A stretch of 64,000 nt of DNA from JAVBLD01 sp031553705 (GTDB lineage Bacteria > Bacteroidota > Bacteroidia > Bacteroidales > Marinifilaceae): NCBI GenBank assembly GCA_031553705.1, contig JAVBLD010000022.1, forward strand, positions 1-64,000, read 5' to 3'. The translations under genes and the position numbers were made by a program. Shown in pieces: positions 17,603 through 26,800 of this stretch (the first letter of the stretch is position 1; every line of letters begins with the position of its first letter). A model generated the notes under the pieces. That model made no database searches. It had not been told where the DNA came from and saw nothing but the letters and a program-made list of their open reading frames with translations.

Positions 17603-18009
17603 CTATACCCAAATCGATCTCTCTATTTTTATTTTTAATTGTAAAATTTAATGTAATTTTTACCACCCGATCAAACCGTACTAAAAAATAGCCAAACAAT
17701 AAGTGCTCTATATCAACATAATAACTTCTGTATAAAAAAATAATGAGAAATAGCGCAAGAAAATATGAAAAATGAATAAATTATTCTTTAAATTTGCACA
17801 TTGTTAAAAAGAGGCTAAAAATCCCAAAACGTCCAAAAGATGGCTCGCTTAATCATATTTTCAATGCTGTCGCTTCATCGTTTTGGAATCGAGGAAAAAG
17901 ATTTATCTAACAAATATAAGTGATATAATAAATTACGATATTCCCAAACATCGACTAAAAACCCACTGGTCGCATGTAAAAAATCATATAACCACAAATA
18001 ATTGTACTC
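17603..18009 (+). other. intergenic region upstream of the M48 gene
   Basis: This AT-rich region of about 400 bases has no convincing ORF. A TAAATTTG box at 17789-17796 would give a leader of about 200 bases before the M48 ATG at 18010. I saw no clear riboswitch-like fold in it. Confidence 0.5.
17789..17796 (+). promoter_or_regulatory. -7 box (TAAATTTG) upstream of the M48 gene
   Basis: Exact TAnnTTTG match followed by a long leader. It is a candidate only, as AT-rich DNA yields such matches by chance. Confidence 0.4.
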
Positions 18010-19170
18010 ATGACAAAGCAATCTATTAAACTTTCGGAAGATTTCCGCTCAGGATTGAAGAGAACTGTTGCTTCCATATTGCTATTTGCATTCACTTATA
18101 TTGTTATCATCGTATTGGCAACTCTGTTGACCGCTTTATGTATATATGGCGGAATCATATTCATTATTGCCATTCCGCGGTTTATCACCTTGATTCTTGG
18201 TGTCGGCTTAGCAAGTCTGGGTATTTTGGTACTCATTTTCCTATTGAAATTTATGTTCCAGTCACACAAAGTCGATCGGTCGCACTTACAAGAAATAACT
18301 GAAGCCGACGAACCGGAGCTTTTCCAGCTGATCCGTGAGATTGTTATCGAAGTTGATACAAACTTTCCGAAAAAAATATATTGGTCATATGACGTAAACG
18401 CTTCCGTATTCTACGATTCGAGTTTCTGGAGCATGTTCCTACCGATAAAGAAGAACTTGCAAATCGGTTTGGGGTTGGCCAACAGCGTTTCAGCCGGGGA
18501 ACTAAAAGCAATTCTTGCCCACGAATTCGGCCATTTTTCGCAACGTACCATGAAAGTTGGCAGCTATGTATACAATGTTAATCATGTTATATTCAATATG
18601 TTATACAATAATGAATCATATAAGAAGCTCATTGAGAATTGGGCGGGTGTACACCGCGACTTTGTCATTTTTATTTCCATTGCAGTCAAAATCAGCCAGG
18701 GCATACAATGGTTGTTAAAGATCATGTACAAGGTAGTCAACATCAACTACATGAGTTTATCCCGCGAAATGGAATTCCACGCCGACGAAATCGCAGCCCA
18801 TGTAACCGGCCATGTTCTGTTGAAAAGTTCGCTTTTGAGGTTGAACCTGGCGCAATATGCTTACAGTTCGGTCCTGAATTATTACGATGGACACCCTAAC
18901 ACCCGCAGCAGGAACATCTACCCGGAACAAGCATTCGTCATGGAACTACTCGCCAAAGAAAATTCCATCCCATTCGAAAATGGGTTACCGCAGGTTACAC
19001 TGTACGATCACAACAGATTCAACAACTCCAAACTCCACATCAAAGATCAGTGGGCTTCGCATCCAAGCATTGAGGAGCGGATCTGTAGACTGGAGCGCCT
19101 GAATATCACGAAGGAACAAAATAGTTATCGCCCGGCAACCAATATTCTGAACAATGCCCGTAAAACATAG
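18010..19170 (+). CDS. M48 family membrane metalloprotease, N-terminal part (split by amber stop)
   Basis: This 386-residue HtpX/Ste24-like zinc protease has two adjacent N-terminal membrane segments (about 22-52 and 56-82). The zinc motif is HEFGH at 171-175, with a third-ligand glutamate in REMEFHADE (about 255). It should act at the inner membrane on damaged or misfolded proteins. The frame ends at TAG 19168-19170, but the same frame continues without interruption through nine sense codons into the next ORF. Together they make a protein of about 681 residues, the length I recall for related Bacteroidetes M48 proteins. The catalytic part is complete, so this piece alone may still be active. 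Confidence 0.88.
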   Translation: MTKQSIKLSEDFRSGLKRTVASILLFAFTYIVIIVLATLLTALCIYGGIIFIIAIPRFITLILGVGLASLGILVLIFLLKFMFQSHKVDRSHLQEITEADEPELFQLIREIVIEVDTNFPKKIYWSYDVNASVFYDSSFWSMFLPIKKNLQIGLGLANSVSAGELKAILAHEFGHFSQRTMKVGSYVYNVNHVIFNMLYNNESYKKLIENWAGVHRDFVIFISIAVKISQGIQWLLKIMYKVVNINYMSLSREMEFHADEIAAHVTGHVLLKSSLLRLNLAQYAYSSVLNYYDGHPNTRSRNIYPEQAFVMELLAKENSIPFENGLPQVTLYDHNRFNNSKLHIKDQWASHPSIEERICRLERLNITKEQNSYRPATNILNNARKT

Positions 19171-19197
19171 GAACAAATTACCAAACAGATTTTCAAC

Positions 19198-20055
19198 ATG
19201 GCTACGCCCAAAAGTGAAATGACCTATATCAGCATAGATGATTTCAAAACCGATTACGAAAAACAACTTTTCGAGGACACTTTCGATAAGGTGTACAATG
19301 GATACTACGATCACAAGAACCCTGTACCTTTTGACCTTGACAACATACCGGATAATGGCAGTATCTGTTTGCCTGATTTGTTTTCACAAGAAAAAGTTGA
19401 CCTGGTTTATACTTCCATTGCATTGCAAAATGATATCCAGACATTGAGCAGCATTGCCGACAAATTCTTTAAGATAAGGACATTTGATTACGACGGCAGG
19501 AAATATAAACAGTCGGAAAGTCGGATACTTCTCGAAAAACTAAAGCCAGAACAGGAAGATATCAATAATCGGCTCAAAAATAATGACGTACTTATATACC
19601 AGTTTTTCAAAACTAAACATAAGGATAGTCGGATAGAGAGTTTATACAGGGACTTTTTCTCGTATGACAAGGTATACGATGAGAAATATAATATTTACGC
19701 CCAACTGGTAAACGATATCCAGTTTGTGTATGAAACCACGCCTTATGACACGATCAGGCAAAAGCTGAAAAAGGTCAAGGCAATAGAAATCGAATTTAAG
19801 AAATCACTCGATGAGATCATCAACGATGAACGATACCAAACAGCGTTGACACAGGAAATGAAAGAACAACTGGCCTCATATATCTCTTCCGATTTGAGTT
19901 ATTTCGAGAGCCAGATATATAATAAAAAAGAACTGGATACATTGTTTACAGCAATGAATGAGTTTTTACGACTGATTGGCAGAGAATATCTATTGACTAA
20001 GAAAAAATTGCTCAATTACCAGGTGGAATTATTGAGTTCCAGAGAACATCAATAA
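19198..20055 (+). CDS. C-terminal part of the split M48 protein
   Basis: These 285 residues are mostly helical and charged, with no signal peptide and no membrane helix. The ORF is in the same frame as the M48 ORF (19198 minus 19168 is 30). The stretch between them, after the TAG, reads EQITKQIFN and then this ATG, so it looks like the natural continuation of one protein. It may be translated separately from the ATG at 19198, be made by readthrough, or be a dying fragment. No function is known to me for this C-terminal region. Confidence 0.7.
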   Translation: MATPKSEMTYISIDDFKTDYEKQLFEDTFDKVYNGYYDHKNPVPFDLDNIPDNGSICLPDLFSQEKVDLVYTSIALQNDIQTLSSIADKFFKIRTFDYDGRKYKQSESRILLEKLKPEQEDINNRLKNNDVLIYQFFKTKHKDSRIESLYRDFFSYDKVYDEKYNIYAQLVNDIQFVYETTPYDTIRQKLKKVKAIEIEFKKSLDEIINDERYQTALTQEMKEQLASYISSDLSYFESQIYNKKELDTLFTAMNEFLRLIGREYLLTKKKLLNYQVELLSSREHQ

Positions 20056-20183
20056 AAAATCAACACCGTATTAAAAAAACTCTGCCATACATAATAAAGA
20101 ACGGAATCATATCAAAGAAATCTCAAAAACTACCAATTGACATTCTATAAAAACATTTACGAAATATACCGCATCATCATCTC

Positions 20184-21737
20184 TTACTTTAACCGGGGCG
20201 GGAAATTATAGGGCATCCACTCCGGATACTTTTGAACCGCCGGTTTAACAATTTCCGATACAGGGATTCCCCAGGCAACAAAGAAAGGCATCATATTGCG
20301 TTGTGTCGCGTCGGAGAAATAGATAACCAGGTCATCTATTTTTTTCTGATTTGCCGATTCCCCCCTGGCCCGTCTGTCCCTTTGTTCCTGTGGACTAGCG
20401 GTAGCAACATCATGCTCTTCATTAAAACGCCGGAACACCTTTTTGAATGCATCCCAGCCAAAATCCGCCTGTATCTGACGAAACAGTACCAAGCCCAGGA
20501 AAGGGTTCTTTTGCCACTCTTCAAACGAGGCTCCGCCTGCAAAATATTTATCCATCATATTCCGTGTCTCTTTCATCGAGATTCCGCTATGTGCATTGTC
20601 CCGTCCCCGGAGCACCTGATCAAAGATATATATGGAGAAAAAATTTACGCTGACTTCCGTCGTACCGCTGAAAACCCAATCGGTGACATTCTGCATGTTA
20701 TGTCCTATCTCATGGAAAAATCCCCAGTTGGCCCCTCCGTTACTGGGCTGCATTAACTTATCGGGATCAGAAATGATGCTCTCGCTCTCCATCTTCCGTT
20801 CCGGGCAATGGTGCGCCATAATCGGATATCCGCTATGCATAAAACCGCCGCCGATATGCACGTCAGAAACAATACGCTGTTTACGATAGAATGGCGTCGG
20901 AATCTGGGCCAGGTCGTAACAGGCTCCCACGATAATATCCCACGTTTCAGCCTTCTCTTCCGGATTTGTAATCTGTTTTATTGATTCGGAAGATATGGTA
21001 AGGATGATTCCGTTCGCCTCCAACTCTCCCCAGGGAACCGCTATATTCCGGATCATTTCCGACCACTCTTTGGCAGTCGTCTTTCCAAGTACAAAATAAG
21101 GGGCAGCTATCCCATTCTCAATTTTTATATCTCCAGAAAAGCTCTTCGCCGTCGGAGAAGCAATGATATAAATCAATCCCCCGAAGGCATTTGCTATTGT
21201 ATTCTTCTTTTCCTTTAATTCCCGTGAGTTTACAATCAACGGCATACGGCGCCAATCCTCCCCTCCGGCAACCCAATTATTCAGGTTATCACTATGACAT
21301 CCTATCTGGACGGATGCCTTTCCTTTCAATTCATCCGGAATTGTCAGGGTAATCACCTCTCCCGGAGCAGCATAAAGACCGGTAGAATACATAACGGGAG
21401 CCATTGCACCGGAATAACGCAATTTGCCTGCAATATCCCACAGATGCCCGGGGATAGTGGTATGGCTGACTTTAACCACTTTGGTAATTCTTGGCGCAGA
21501 TCCGGATACACTTCCCGGGAAAAATACAGAAGACGGATGTGCCTTAACCTTCTCAGCCGGTAGTTCACCCAACTCAACGCATTTCTGATAAATAGTGGCC
21601 CGATCCTCTTTCCTGTCTTTCGAAAATGGTCTTTTTACCGAAATCGTTACCGTATCGGCAAACGTTACCTTTTCTTTTGCATTTGCAGAAAAAGCGAATA
21701 ATATCAATATGGTAAAAGAGATAACAAAGCAATTCAT
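20184..21737 (-). CDS. secreted M60 (enhancin-like) metallopeptidase
   Basis: This 517-residue protein has a signal peptide (about 1-20, ending ANA). The zinc site HEIGH is at 342-346, preceded by the ANWGFF segment, with Glu361 in GTTEVSVN as the likely third ligand. This is the gluzincin pattern of peptidase M60 (PF13402), whose members cut mucin-type glycoproteins (SslE, BT4244). The first 200 residues form a beta-rich domain, and the catalytic domain continues to the C-terminus. No carbohydrate-binding module is evident, unlike in larger M60 proteins. It stands alone, convergent with the M48 pair. Confidence 0.85.
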   Translation of the reverse strand: MNCFVISFTILILFAFSANAKEKVTFADTVTISVKRPFSKDRKEDRATIYQKCVELGELPAEKVKAHPSSVFFPGSVSGSAPRITKVVKVSHTTIPGHLWDIAGKLRYSGAMAPVMYSTGLYAAPGEVITLTIPDELKGKASVQIGCHSDNLNNWVAGGEDWRRMPLIVNSRELKEKKNTIANAFGGLIYIIASPTAKSFSGDIKIENGIAAPYFVLGKTTAKEWSEMIRNIAVPWGELEANGIILTISSESIKQITNPEEKAETWDIIVGACYDLAQIPTPFYRKQRIVSDVHIGGGFMHSGYPIMAHHCPERKMESESIISDPDKLMQPSNGGANWGFFHEIGHNMQNVTDWVFSGTTEVSVNFFSIYIFDQVLRGRDNAHSGISMKETRNMMDKYFAGGASFEEWQKNPFLGLVLFRQIQADFGWDAFKKVFRRFNEEHDVATASPQEQRDRRARGESANQKKIDDLVIYFSDATQRNMMPFFVAWGIPVSEIVKPAVQKYPEWMPYNFPPRLK

Positions 21738-21801
21738 AGTTTTTAATTTCAGATCAATTGATTTTTACTATTTTAAATACAAAAGAAATAATATATTCAT
21801 T

Positions 21802-22137
21802 TCATACCAATCGTTCGATAAGCATACCGGATAGAGGAGTGAAATGCACAAGATCAGCTCCTTTTATAATAAGCAATCCCCGGTCGCTAACCTTCTTACC
21901 GGAATATATTTCTTCAATGGCAACCAACAGGTTAGCCGTGGCCTTCAACAAAGGTATCTCTCCGGAAAGATCGCCAGCTATAATCATTCCTCCATAAAAT
22001 TCAAGGCCCTGAATCTCCCTTATCTTCCCACCGGTATCAATTACATCCACTACTTTCTTGCCGTCCAATACCACATATCCTGCTTTAACCAACGGATAAC
22101 CGGGCAATAAAATATAATTTGCCGCTATTCTTCGCAT
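21802..22137 (-). CDS. small amidohydrolase-like conserved hypothetical protein
   Basis: At 111 residues this has the feel of the N-terminal beta-sandwich of amidohydrolases (KAGYVVLDGKKVVDVIDTGG) but no metal-binding HxH motif and no barrel, so it cannot be a complete enzyme of that kind. It directly follows the DUF4296 gene, with one base between stop and start. That makes it the last gene of the mlaE-mlaF-DUF4296 operon. Short proteins like this may be conserved stand-alone proteins or remnants. Function unknown. Confidence 0.6.
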   Translation of the reverse strand: MRRIAANYILLPGYPLVKAGYVVLDGKKVVDVIDTGGKIREIQGLEFYGGMIIAGDLSGEIPLLKATANLLVAIEEIYSGKKVSDRGLLIIKGADLVHFTPLSGMLIERLV

Positions 22138-22138
22138 T

Positions 22139-22948
22139 TTATTGGCTACTTTGTAAAGAAGCAGCCCGTTCGTGCCGTAACGCCTGCTTCAACATGGTTT
22201 CTCTTCTGGCGGAAAGGTAAGGCTTAAACAGGTTTATTCCCCATGCTTTCCCGCTACGGGCCTTCAATTTTTCCAGATTATCAGCATCTACAAATTTGAT
22301 AACTAGTCGATTATATGCCGTATCAATATATCGCGACCAGCTATAAACATGTTGTATGCTATCGGGAAAAACCTCCACTTTATGGACTTTCAACGTATCC
22401 CTGCCGTTTTTCGAAACAAAAAATGAGGTGATCCGGTTATTTTCGCCGGCATCCAACGTATCAAACTGAATCGTAGCACTGAACAGATAAAGGCCTGGAG
22501 TGATGCTATCCATCTCTATGGACGCGGCAATATAACAACTATCGAATACCAAGGTATCGGTTATCGGAAACAAATTTAGCGAATCTTTCGATTTCAGGCT
22601 ATTCAATACCAGCTCTTTCACTGTCAACTGTTTGTTCAGGCTATCAATCACCACATCATATATTTTGGAAAACAAAACAGTCTGGGAAGAATAATAATGC
22701 ATACAAGAATCAAACTGGGCTTTATCTATCCCATATTTCTTAAAAAGAGCATTATAATAAGTGTAGCTCTTCTCTTCATCCGCTAACGATCCGCTACGGG
22801 CTATGTTCAATACTGCATCCGTCCGATGCATCTCAATCAATAGCATCGTAAATTCTTTCCTATTCAACGGCACCCGTTTATGGAAACATCCGACCTCCAG
22901 CAACACCAATGACACTATCAGTATAATTTTTATCCTTATCATAGGCAT
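22139..22948 (-). CDS. DUF4296-type lipoprotein
   Basis: This 269-residue lipoprotein has the lipobox LEVGC with Cys21. The following 90 residues match the DUF4296 pattern I recall: a helical segment with LLIEMHRTDAVL and a YYNALFKKYGID element. The C-terminal half is beta-rich and ends in a basic tail. The gene overlaps mlaF by 10 bases and is followed after one base by the small amidohydrolase-like gene. A role with the Mla-type transporter is suggested by the operon only. Confidence 0.78.
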   Translation of the reverse strand: MPMIRIKIILIVSLVLLEVGCFHKRVPLNRKEFTMLLIEMHRTDAVLNIARSGSLADEEKSYTYYNALFKKYGIDKAQFDSCMHYYSSQTVLFSKIYDVVIDSLNKQLTVKELVLNSLKSKDSLNLFPITDTLVFDSCYIAASIEMDSITPGLYLFSATIQFDTLDAGENNRITSFFVSKNGRDTLKVHKVEVFPDSIQHVYSWSRYIDTAYNRLVIKFVDADNLEKLKARSGKAWGINLFKPYLSARRETMLKQALRHERAASLQSSQ

Positions 22949-23691
22949 TTTTTGATTTTCTTATATAATTCCGATGAGAATACAAATTCATTCAGGCAGG
23001 CATTATCCGATTGTAGTATCATATCGCCTGTACCTTCCCACTCTTTTGTCCCCTCATGTATAAATATGATTTTTTCACCGATCTCAAAAACAGAGTTCAT
23101 ATCATGTGTATTGATTACTGTTGTCATCCCATACTCATGTGTGATCTGCCGGATGAGATTGTCTATCACGATCGACGTCAGCGGATCAAGGCCCGAATTT
23201 GGTTCGTCACAAAAAAGATATCTGGGCTTCATCACAATGGCGCGGGCAATAGCCACCCTTTTCTTCATCCCTCCGCTGATTTCACTGGGAAAAAGGCGTT
23301 CCGTGTCCGTTAAATCGACCCGGTGTAAACAAGAAACAGCCTGCTTTACCTTTTCTTTTGTCGAAAGCGAGGTAAATAAGTTCAACGGGAACATTACATT
23401 CTCGAGCACCGTCAAAGAATCGAACAGAGCCCCTCCTTGAAATACGACTCCGATCTCTTCCCTTAGCTCTTTGATCTGTTTTGCGTTCATCTCGACAATA
23501 TTCCGGTTGCCGTAAAGGATCCGTCCCTGATCGATCGTATGTATCCCGATCAATGACTTTAATAATACGGTTTTTCCCGAACCGCTCTTACCGATAATCA
23601 GATTAACCTTACCCTCTTCAAACGTGGAATTTATATCTGACAGTACGACCTTATTATCAAACGACTTACTTAGTGCTTCGACCTTTATCAT
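22939..23691 (-). CDS. mlaF: MlaF-like ABC transporter ATPase
   Basis: This 250-residue ATPase has Walker A GKSGSGKT near 33-40, the signature SGGMKKRVAIARA near 139-151, Walker B YLFCDEPNSGLDP near 158-170, and the H-loop THD. The FCDEPNSGLDP segment and the missing Q of LSGGQ (here SGGM) are typical of Mla/Ttg2 phospholipid transport ATPases. It powers intermembrane lipid trafficking that keeps the outer membrane asymmetric. The start overlaps the mlaE stop in a TAATG, so translation is coupled. Confidence 0.9.
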   Translation of the reverse strand: MIKVEALSKSFDNKVVLSDINSTFEEGKVNLIIGKSGSGKTVLLKSLIGIHTIDQGRILYGNRNIVEMNAKQIKELREEIGVVFQGGALFDSLTVLENVMFPLNLFTSLSTKEKVKQAVSCLHRVDLTDTERLFPSEISGGMKKRVAIARAIVMKPRYLFCDEPNSGLDPLTSIVIDNLIRQITHEYGMTTVINTHDMNSVFEIGEKIIFIHEGTKEWEGTGDMILQSDNACLNEFVFSSELYKKIKKCL

Positions 23692-24434
23692 TACAACATG
23701 ATTTGTGTTAATATCAGGTTTGCGATAAGAATTGCGATACTGCTATCGACAACAGATCTGGTTCCGGCTTTTCCGACCTCCAGTGCCCCTCCTTGCACAT
23801 TATATCCGTAGAATGCCGGAATAGAGGTAAATATAAAAGCAAAGAAAAGTGTTTTCACAATCGAGTAGGTGACATAATACGGATTAAACGAGAAATGTAG
23901 CCCAAAGATAAAATCTTCAAAATTAACTACCCCACTCAGCATTCCGGAAAAAAGTCCACCAATTATACCGATAAAAACACTGAAAATATAAAGAACCGGA
24001 TTAATCATAAGAGAGGCTATGATCTTCGGCCCCACCAAATACGAAACGGAATTTATTCCCATTGCCTCTAACGCCTCAATCTGCTCGGTAATTCTCATAC
24101 TTCCGATCTCCGAAGCAATATTACTTCCGATCTTTCCGGCCAATATCAGGCTGACAATTGTTGAGGAGAACTCCAGCAACATGGTCTCTCGAGTAAGATA
24201 TCCGATCAGATATCTTGGCAATAACGGGCTCGACATATTATAAGCTGTCTGTAAAGTCAGTACCGCTCCGATAAAAAAGGAGATAATCATCACCAATACA
24301 ATCGAATTCAAGCCTAATTTCTCAAGCTCTATTACAACTCCTCTCAGGTAAACGCTCCTTTTTCCCGGCCGGGAAAAAATCTTCTTTACAAATAGCAGAT
24401 ATGCACCCAGCGTATTCAAAAACTTCATTTGCAA
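23691..24434 (-). CDS. mlaE: MlaE-like ABC transporter permease
   Basis: This 247-residue inner-membrane permease has the MlaE family features: an amphipathic N-terminus, TLQTAYNMSS near the first membrane helix, a GSNIASEIGSMRITEQIEAL loop near 104-123 that contacts the ATPase, and four to five membrane helices. No mlaD-type substrate-binding subunit follows in this operon; MCE proteins are probably encoded elsewhere. It is the first gene of the four-gene operon. I found no clear -7 box upstream. Confidence 0.9.
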   Translation of the reverse strand: MQMKFLNTLGAYLLFVKKIFSRPGKRSVYLRGVVIELEKLGLNSIVLVMIISFFIGAVLTLQTAYNMSSPLLPRYLIGYLTRETMLLEFSSTIVSLILAGKIGSNIASEIGSMRITEQIEALEAMGINSVSYLVGPKIIASLMINPVLYIFSVFIGIIGGLFSGMLSGVVNFEDFIFGLHFSFNPYYVTYSIVKTLFFAFIFTSIPAFYGYNVQGGALEVGKAGTRSVVDSSIAILIANLILTQIML

Positions 24435-24813
24435 TATTTTTAATAATGCTACTTTGTCTTTATAACCATTCTATCAACTCATACTTTATAAAACAATCCT
24501 TCCTGCAATGGTTCTGCTGCAAATATCGTGAACATTTGTTTGGATTGATCACTACTTAAGCTTACCATTATAACCACTACAAAGTTATAACAGTTTTCAG
24601 TGATACGGAACCTTACAAACAATGAAAAACCTGATTTCCATTATAAAGATTCCATACTAGAAATTTAAGGTAAAAGTATAAATTATTGTGGATTTATTAG
24701 TAATTTCGGCAATAATTAAAAGGTTCGGCGTAGGAGAACATCTTAGGATTTCTGTTTATCGTTTGTGCCTTAGGTTGAAATTATATATATATTACTAAAA
24801 CATTACTCTTACC
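24435..24813. other. divergent intergenic region between mlaE and manC
   Basis: These 379 AT-rich bases hold no convincing ORF. A box with a three-base spacer (TATCGTTTG, 24757-24765) lies 48 bases before manC. No equally good reverse-strand box was found for mlaE. Confidence 0.5.
24757..24765 (+). promoter_or_regulatory. possible -7 box of manC
   Basis: TATCGTTTG is TA-N3-TTTG, one base longer in the spacer than the usual element. Confidence 0.35.
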
Positions 24814-25878
24814 ATGAATTTGAATTCATACTGCATTATTATGGCAGGAGGTATCGGCAACCGCTTTTGGCCTGTAAGTAACCGGCGCAATCCGAAACAG
24901 TTCTCCGATATTTTAAATACCGGGAAAAGTTTTATTCGCCAAACCTATGAACGCATCGCCCAGATTTTTCCGAACGATCACATTTTTATCGTTACAAATG
25001 AAGAGTACGGAACGATCACTCAACAGCAAATCCCTGAAATACCAATTTCCAACATTCTGCAAGAACCGTATGTGCGTAACACGGCAACATGTATTGCCTA
25101 TGCCGCATACAAAATCAGGGAGATCTCCCCGGATGCCTATATGGTGGTTATCCCTTCGGATCATTTTATCACGAATGAGGCCGCATATCTGGAAGATCTG
25201 AAAAATGGCGTGGCTTTTGTGGAAAAAAGCGGAGGATTGCTCACCATAGGGATTAAACCGTCACGGGTGGAAACCGAATACGGATATATACAGATCAAAT
25301 CGAAGCATAAAGCAAAAAAAATATCCGAAGTCAAAACGTTTACCGAGAAACCGAATGCAGAACTAGCTCAGATGTTCTTCGATTCGGGAGAGTTTTTATG
25401 GAATGCGGGTATTTTCATCTGGCATATCCGGGATATCATCCAGGAATTCAAAACCCACATGTATGACTTGCACCTGCTATTCACAACGGATTCCAAGCTG
25501 AACACACCCGGAGAATCTAATTTCATCAAAAGCGTTTACGGACAATGTCATAACGTCTCCATCGATGTCGGCATTATGGAAAAATCTTCCAATGTGTATG
25601 TCTTAAAAGGTGAATTCGGTTGGTCGGACGTCGGGACTTGGCATGCATTTCATGCACTATGTGAAAAAGATGAGAGTAATAATGTGGTCAACTCCTCAAA
25701 AGTGATTCTCCAGGATGCAAAAAACTGCATTGTGAATGTTCCCCCGAGAAAAAGTGTTATCATACAAGGTGTCGAAGACCTGATCATTGCCGAAAAAGAT
25801 AACTACCTGATGATCTGCCATCGTAAAGATGAACGTCATATTAAGCGATTCGAGAAACAATTCAGAATAAAAAAATAA
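24814..25878 (+). CDS. manC: mannose-1-phosphate guanylyltransferase
   Basis: This 354-residue cytosolic enzyme makes GDP-mannose from mannose-1-phosphate and GTP for capsule, LPS or protein glycans. The N-terminal nucleotide-binding loop GGIGNRFWPVSNRRNPKQF (about 12-30) is diagnostic, as are FTEKPN near 170, LWNAGIF and the FGWSDVGTW motif near 268-276. The length fits the short type without a C-terminal phosphomannose isomerase domain. It is a single gene, convergent with gldN and separated from it by a terminator. Confidence 0.93.
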   Translation: MNLNSYCIIMAGGIGNRFWPVSNRRNPKQFSDILNTGKSFIRQTYERIAQIFPNDHIFIVTNEEYGTITQQQIPEIPISNILQEPYVRNTATCIAYAAYKIREISPDAYMVVIPSDHFITNEAAYLEDLKNGVAFVEKSGGLLTIGIKPSRVETEYGYIQIKSKHKAKKISEVKTFTEKPNAELAQMFFDSGEFLWNAGIFIWHIRDIIQEFKTHMYDLHLLFTTDSKLNTPGESNFIKSVYGQCHNVSIDVGIMEKSSNVYVLKGEFGWSDVGTWHAFHALCEKDESNNVVNSSKVILQDAKNCIVNVPPRKSVIIQGVEDLIIAEKDNYLMICHRKDERHIKRFEKQFRIKK

Positions 25879-25892
25879 AAAAGAAATTTTGC

Positions 25893-25935
25893 AAATAAAA
25901 AAGGGACTAAATGCTTAGCCCCTCTTTTTTATTTT
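25893..25935. terminator. bidirectional terminator between manC and gldN
   Basis: A stem formed by AAAAAGGGACTAA-type and TTAGCCCCTCTTTTT-type arms (about 25898-25911 and 25914-25930) has one mismatch and A/T runs on both sides. It can serve both convergent genes. Confidence 0.75.
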
Positions 25936-25949
25936 TCTCTATATAATTG

Positions 25950-26789
25950 TCAATATTGCCACAAATCCTGCTCTATATTGAACATTTTACTTTTGATTTC
26001 ATCAGATTGCAATACGGCGTCCATTCCGGTTGCATAGCTACTGATAGAACGGTTATCATATACGTTCGCCTCTTTGTAGATTCTGGAACTAAAATATCTT
26101 TTCAGGAAGATATCATCAAAACTTAACCTACCGGCATCGTTCTGGAAATTGAATACCTCCTGTTTTACAAAGATATCCCTGAATTCGCCATAGTCGATCC
26201 AGAACAGATCGCGCTTCAACAAACCTTCACCTTCGTCTTTTGTATATTCACGAATCGGGCACAGTGCGATGATCCGCACTTCCAGCCGGGAAGTCCTCTT
26301 ATTAAAATACCACAACTCTTTTATCCAAAGCCTTTTCACCTCATCGGTATGAATCTCATTCGTAACAACAGTTTGTTCAAGTTCGCCGGTATCGGCATTC
26401 CTCCTGACCAAAGTATCGGCCCCACCGCCAAAGCGTGATTTTATATCCTCAATCCCAACTGGAGTGATTAACTCATCTTCTTCATAAGCCGTCTTATTTG
26501 CCTTTTCGATGCCGTACATCATCAGGTCAATCAACGACATCCTTCCGTCCAACGGAGTAGTCGGATAATACAGCGGAAGATTCATCTTCTCCCTCAGCAC
26601 CAACTCCCTCCAGATCGTCTTGGCCCATATAACATCCTCTTTTTCAACATGCGCCAACACCACAGGAGTCTTCTCTCTACTATCCTGATTCTTTGCAATA
26701 TTCTCATAGAAAGCCTTTGCATTTTGAGCTTTCGTATAGGATGATGCACACACAAGCATCATCAGGATGAACACAATTTTATTGCTCAT
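25950..26789 (-). CDS. gldN: type IX secretion protein GldN (PorN)
   Basis: This 279-residue periplasmic protein has a signal peptide (about 1-21, ending TKA). It is the last gene of the gldK-L-M-N operon. GldN with GldK forms periplasmic rings attached to the outer membrane in the type IX secretion system, which exports proteins with C-terminal sorting domains. The sequence has the family features TIWRELVLREKMNLPLYYP and a WIDYGEFRDIF element. The start lies 11 bases after the gldM stop. Confidence 0.92.
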   Translation of the reverse strand: MSNKIVFILMMLVCASSYTKAQNAKAFYENIAKNQDSREKTPVVLAHVEKEDVIWAKTIWRELVLREKMNLPLYYPTTPLDGRMSLIDLMMYGIEKANKTAYEEDELITPVGIEDIKSRFGGGADTLVRRNADTGELEQTVVTNEIHTDEVKRLWIKELWYFNKRTSRLEVRIIALCPIREYTKDEGEGLLKRDLFWIDYGEFRDIFVKQEVFNFQNDAGRLSFDDIFLKRYFSSRIYKEANVYDNRSISSYATGMDAVLQSDEIKSKMFNIEQDLWQY

Positions 26790-26800
26790 ATCTCTACTTT

